Made by a program: the position numbers and the translations under genes
Origin: Bordetella bronchialis
GTDB taxonomy: Bacteria; Pseudomonadota; Gammaproteobacteria; Burkholderiales; Burkholderiaceae_B
Assembly: GCF_001676705.1 (NCBI RefSeq)
Contig: NZ_CP016170.1
Coordinates: 620,001-684,000, forward strand
Length of the DNA: 64,000 nt
Direction of reading: 5' to 3'
In this document: in pieces, positions 63,795 to 64,000 of the stretch
Layout: every line of letters begins with the position of its first letter
How positions within the stretch are numbered: the stretch's first letter is position 1
The notes under the pieces: model-generated
What the model was told of the DNA's origin: nothing
The model's database searches: none
What the model saw: only the letters and a program-made list of their open reading frames with translations

Positions 63795-64000
63795 ATGGGC
63801 CAGCGTTTGGCGGGTAAGTCGGCATTCGTGACGGCGGCGGGGCAGGGCATAGGCAGGGCAACGGCGGAAGCCTTCCTGCGCGAGGGCGCGCGCGTCATCG
63901 CCGCCGATATCAATCCCACAGGCCTGAGCGCGCTGGCCGAACTGCCCAACTGCACGGTGGTGGAACTGGATGTGACCGATGCGGCGGCGGTCGCCCGGGC
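63795..64000 (+). CDS. short-chain dehydrogenase/reductase, cut by window end
   Basis: The first 68 codons are present, from ATG 63795 with GGAGG upstream. MGQRLAGKSAFVTAAGQGIG holds the SDR nucleotide-binding TAAxxGIG motif, and the ADINPTG stretch with Asp after beta-2 suggests NAD rather than NADP. The opening resembles the DHRS6/BDH2-like SDR group. It would act on the product of the upstream dehydrogenase or on a related hydroxy acid. The active site (YxxxK) is outside the window. Confidence 0.85.
   Translation, partial: MGQRLAGKSAFVTAAGQGIGRATAEAFLREGARVIAADINPTGLSALAELPNCTVVELDVTDAAAVAR

Overview
This is a GC-rich beta-proteobacterial chromosome segment, most like Bordetella/Achromobacter (Alcaligenaceae). 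The clues are a Bug/TctC-type solute receptor, TRAP transport, a classical autotransporter, a beta-proteobacterial RibBA with a decayed RibA half, and the gene order ribBA-ribH-nusB-thiL-pgpA-pncC. The assignment is by family recognition only.

Layout. Positions 1-1331 hold ychF. Positions 1529-23985 are a mobile island. It starts with a P4/DUF4102-type tyrosine integrase. Next comes an AT-rich leader carrying repeated ATGGGGTAAT-type sites, then one tightly packed plus-strand operon of about 18 kb: Fic protein, a 1757-aa DEAD/DEAH helicase with a DUF1998 end (DruE-like, or a DrmA-DrmB-like fusion), a SNF2 helicase (DrmD-like), a 1502-aa N6-adenine methyltransferase (DrmMI/Eco57I-like), an SMC-like coiled-coil ATPase, an HNH nuclease and a DUF262-HNH (GmrSD-like) protein. 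This looks like a composite anti-phage system mixing DISARM, Druantia and type IV restriction parts, with a Fic/winged-helix protein as its probable regulator. The island ends in a truncated second integrase cut by an IS66-family element, which has no target duplication and carries two frameshifted genes.

Positions 24259-32120 are an accessory catabolic stretch: a Tat-exported type-B carboxylesterase, a second Fic protein with its own array of phased operator-like repeats, a LysR regulator divergent from a TctC receptor and an arylsulfatase, and an MFS transporter. Positions 32227-39837 are a complete efflux locus resembling E. coli ybhGFSR (HlyD adaptor, double ABC ATPase, two permeases) plus an outer-membrane NodT/TolC-like lipoprotein and a divergent TetR/CecR-like regulator.

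Positions 39934-54478 are mostly housekeeping: AsmA, an orphan MOSC_N-like protein, a BenE-type transporter, ferredoxin, coaD, rsmD, ftsY, CYTH-CHAD, ribBA, ribH, nusB, thiL, pgpA, pncC and pyrF. Positions 54976-58155 encode a glycine-rich autotransporter and 58187-58582 encode dgkA. From 58795 to the window end runs a sugar-acid-type catabolic operon: GntR/FCD regulator, idonate/sorbitol-type dehydrogenase, three-part TRAP transporter, and an SDR dehydrogenase cut by the window edge.

The most notable items are the composite defense operon and the two Fic genes, each preceded by its own distinct cluster of inverted repeats. No tRNA, rRNA or CRISPR array was seen.
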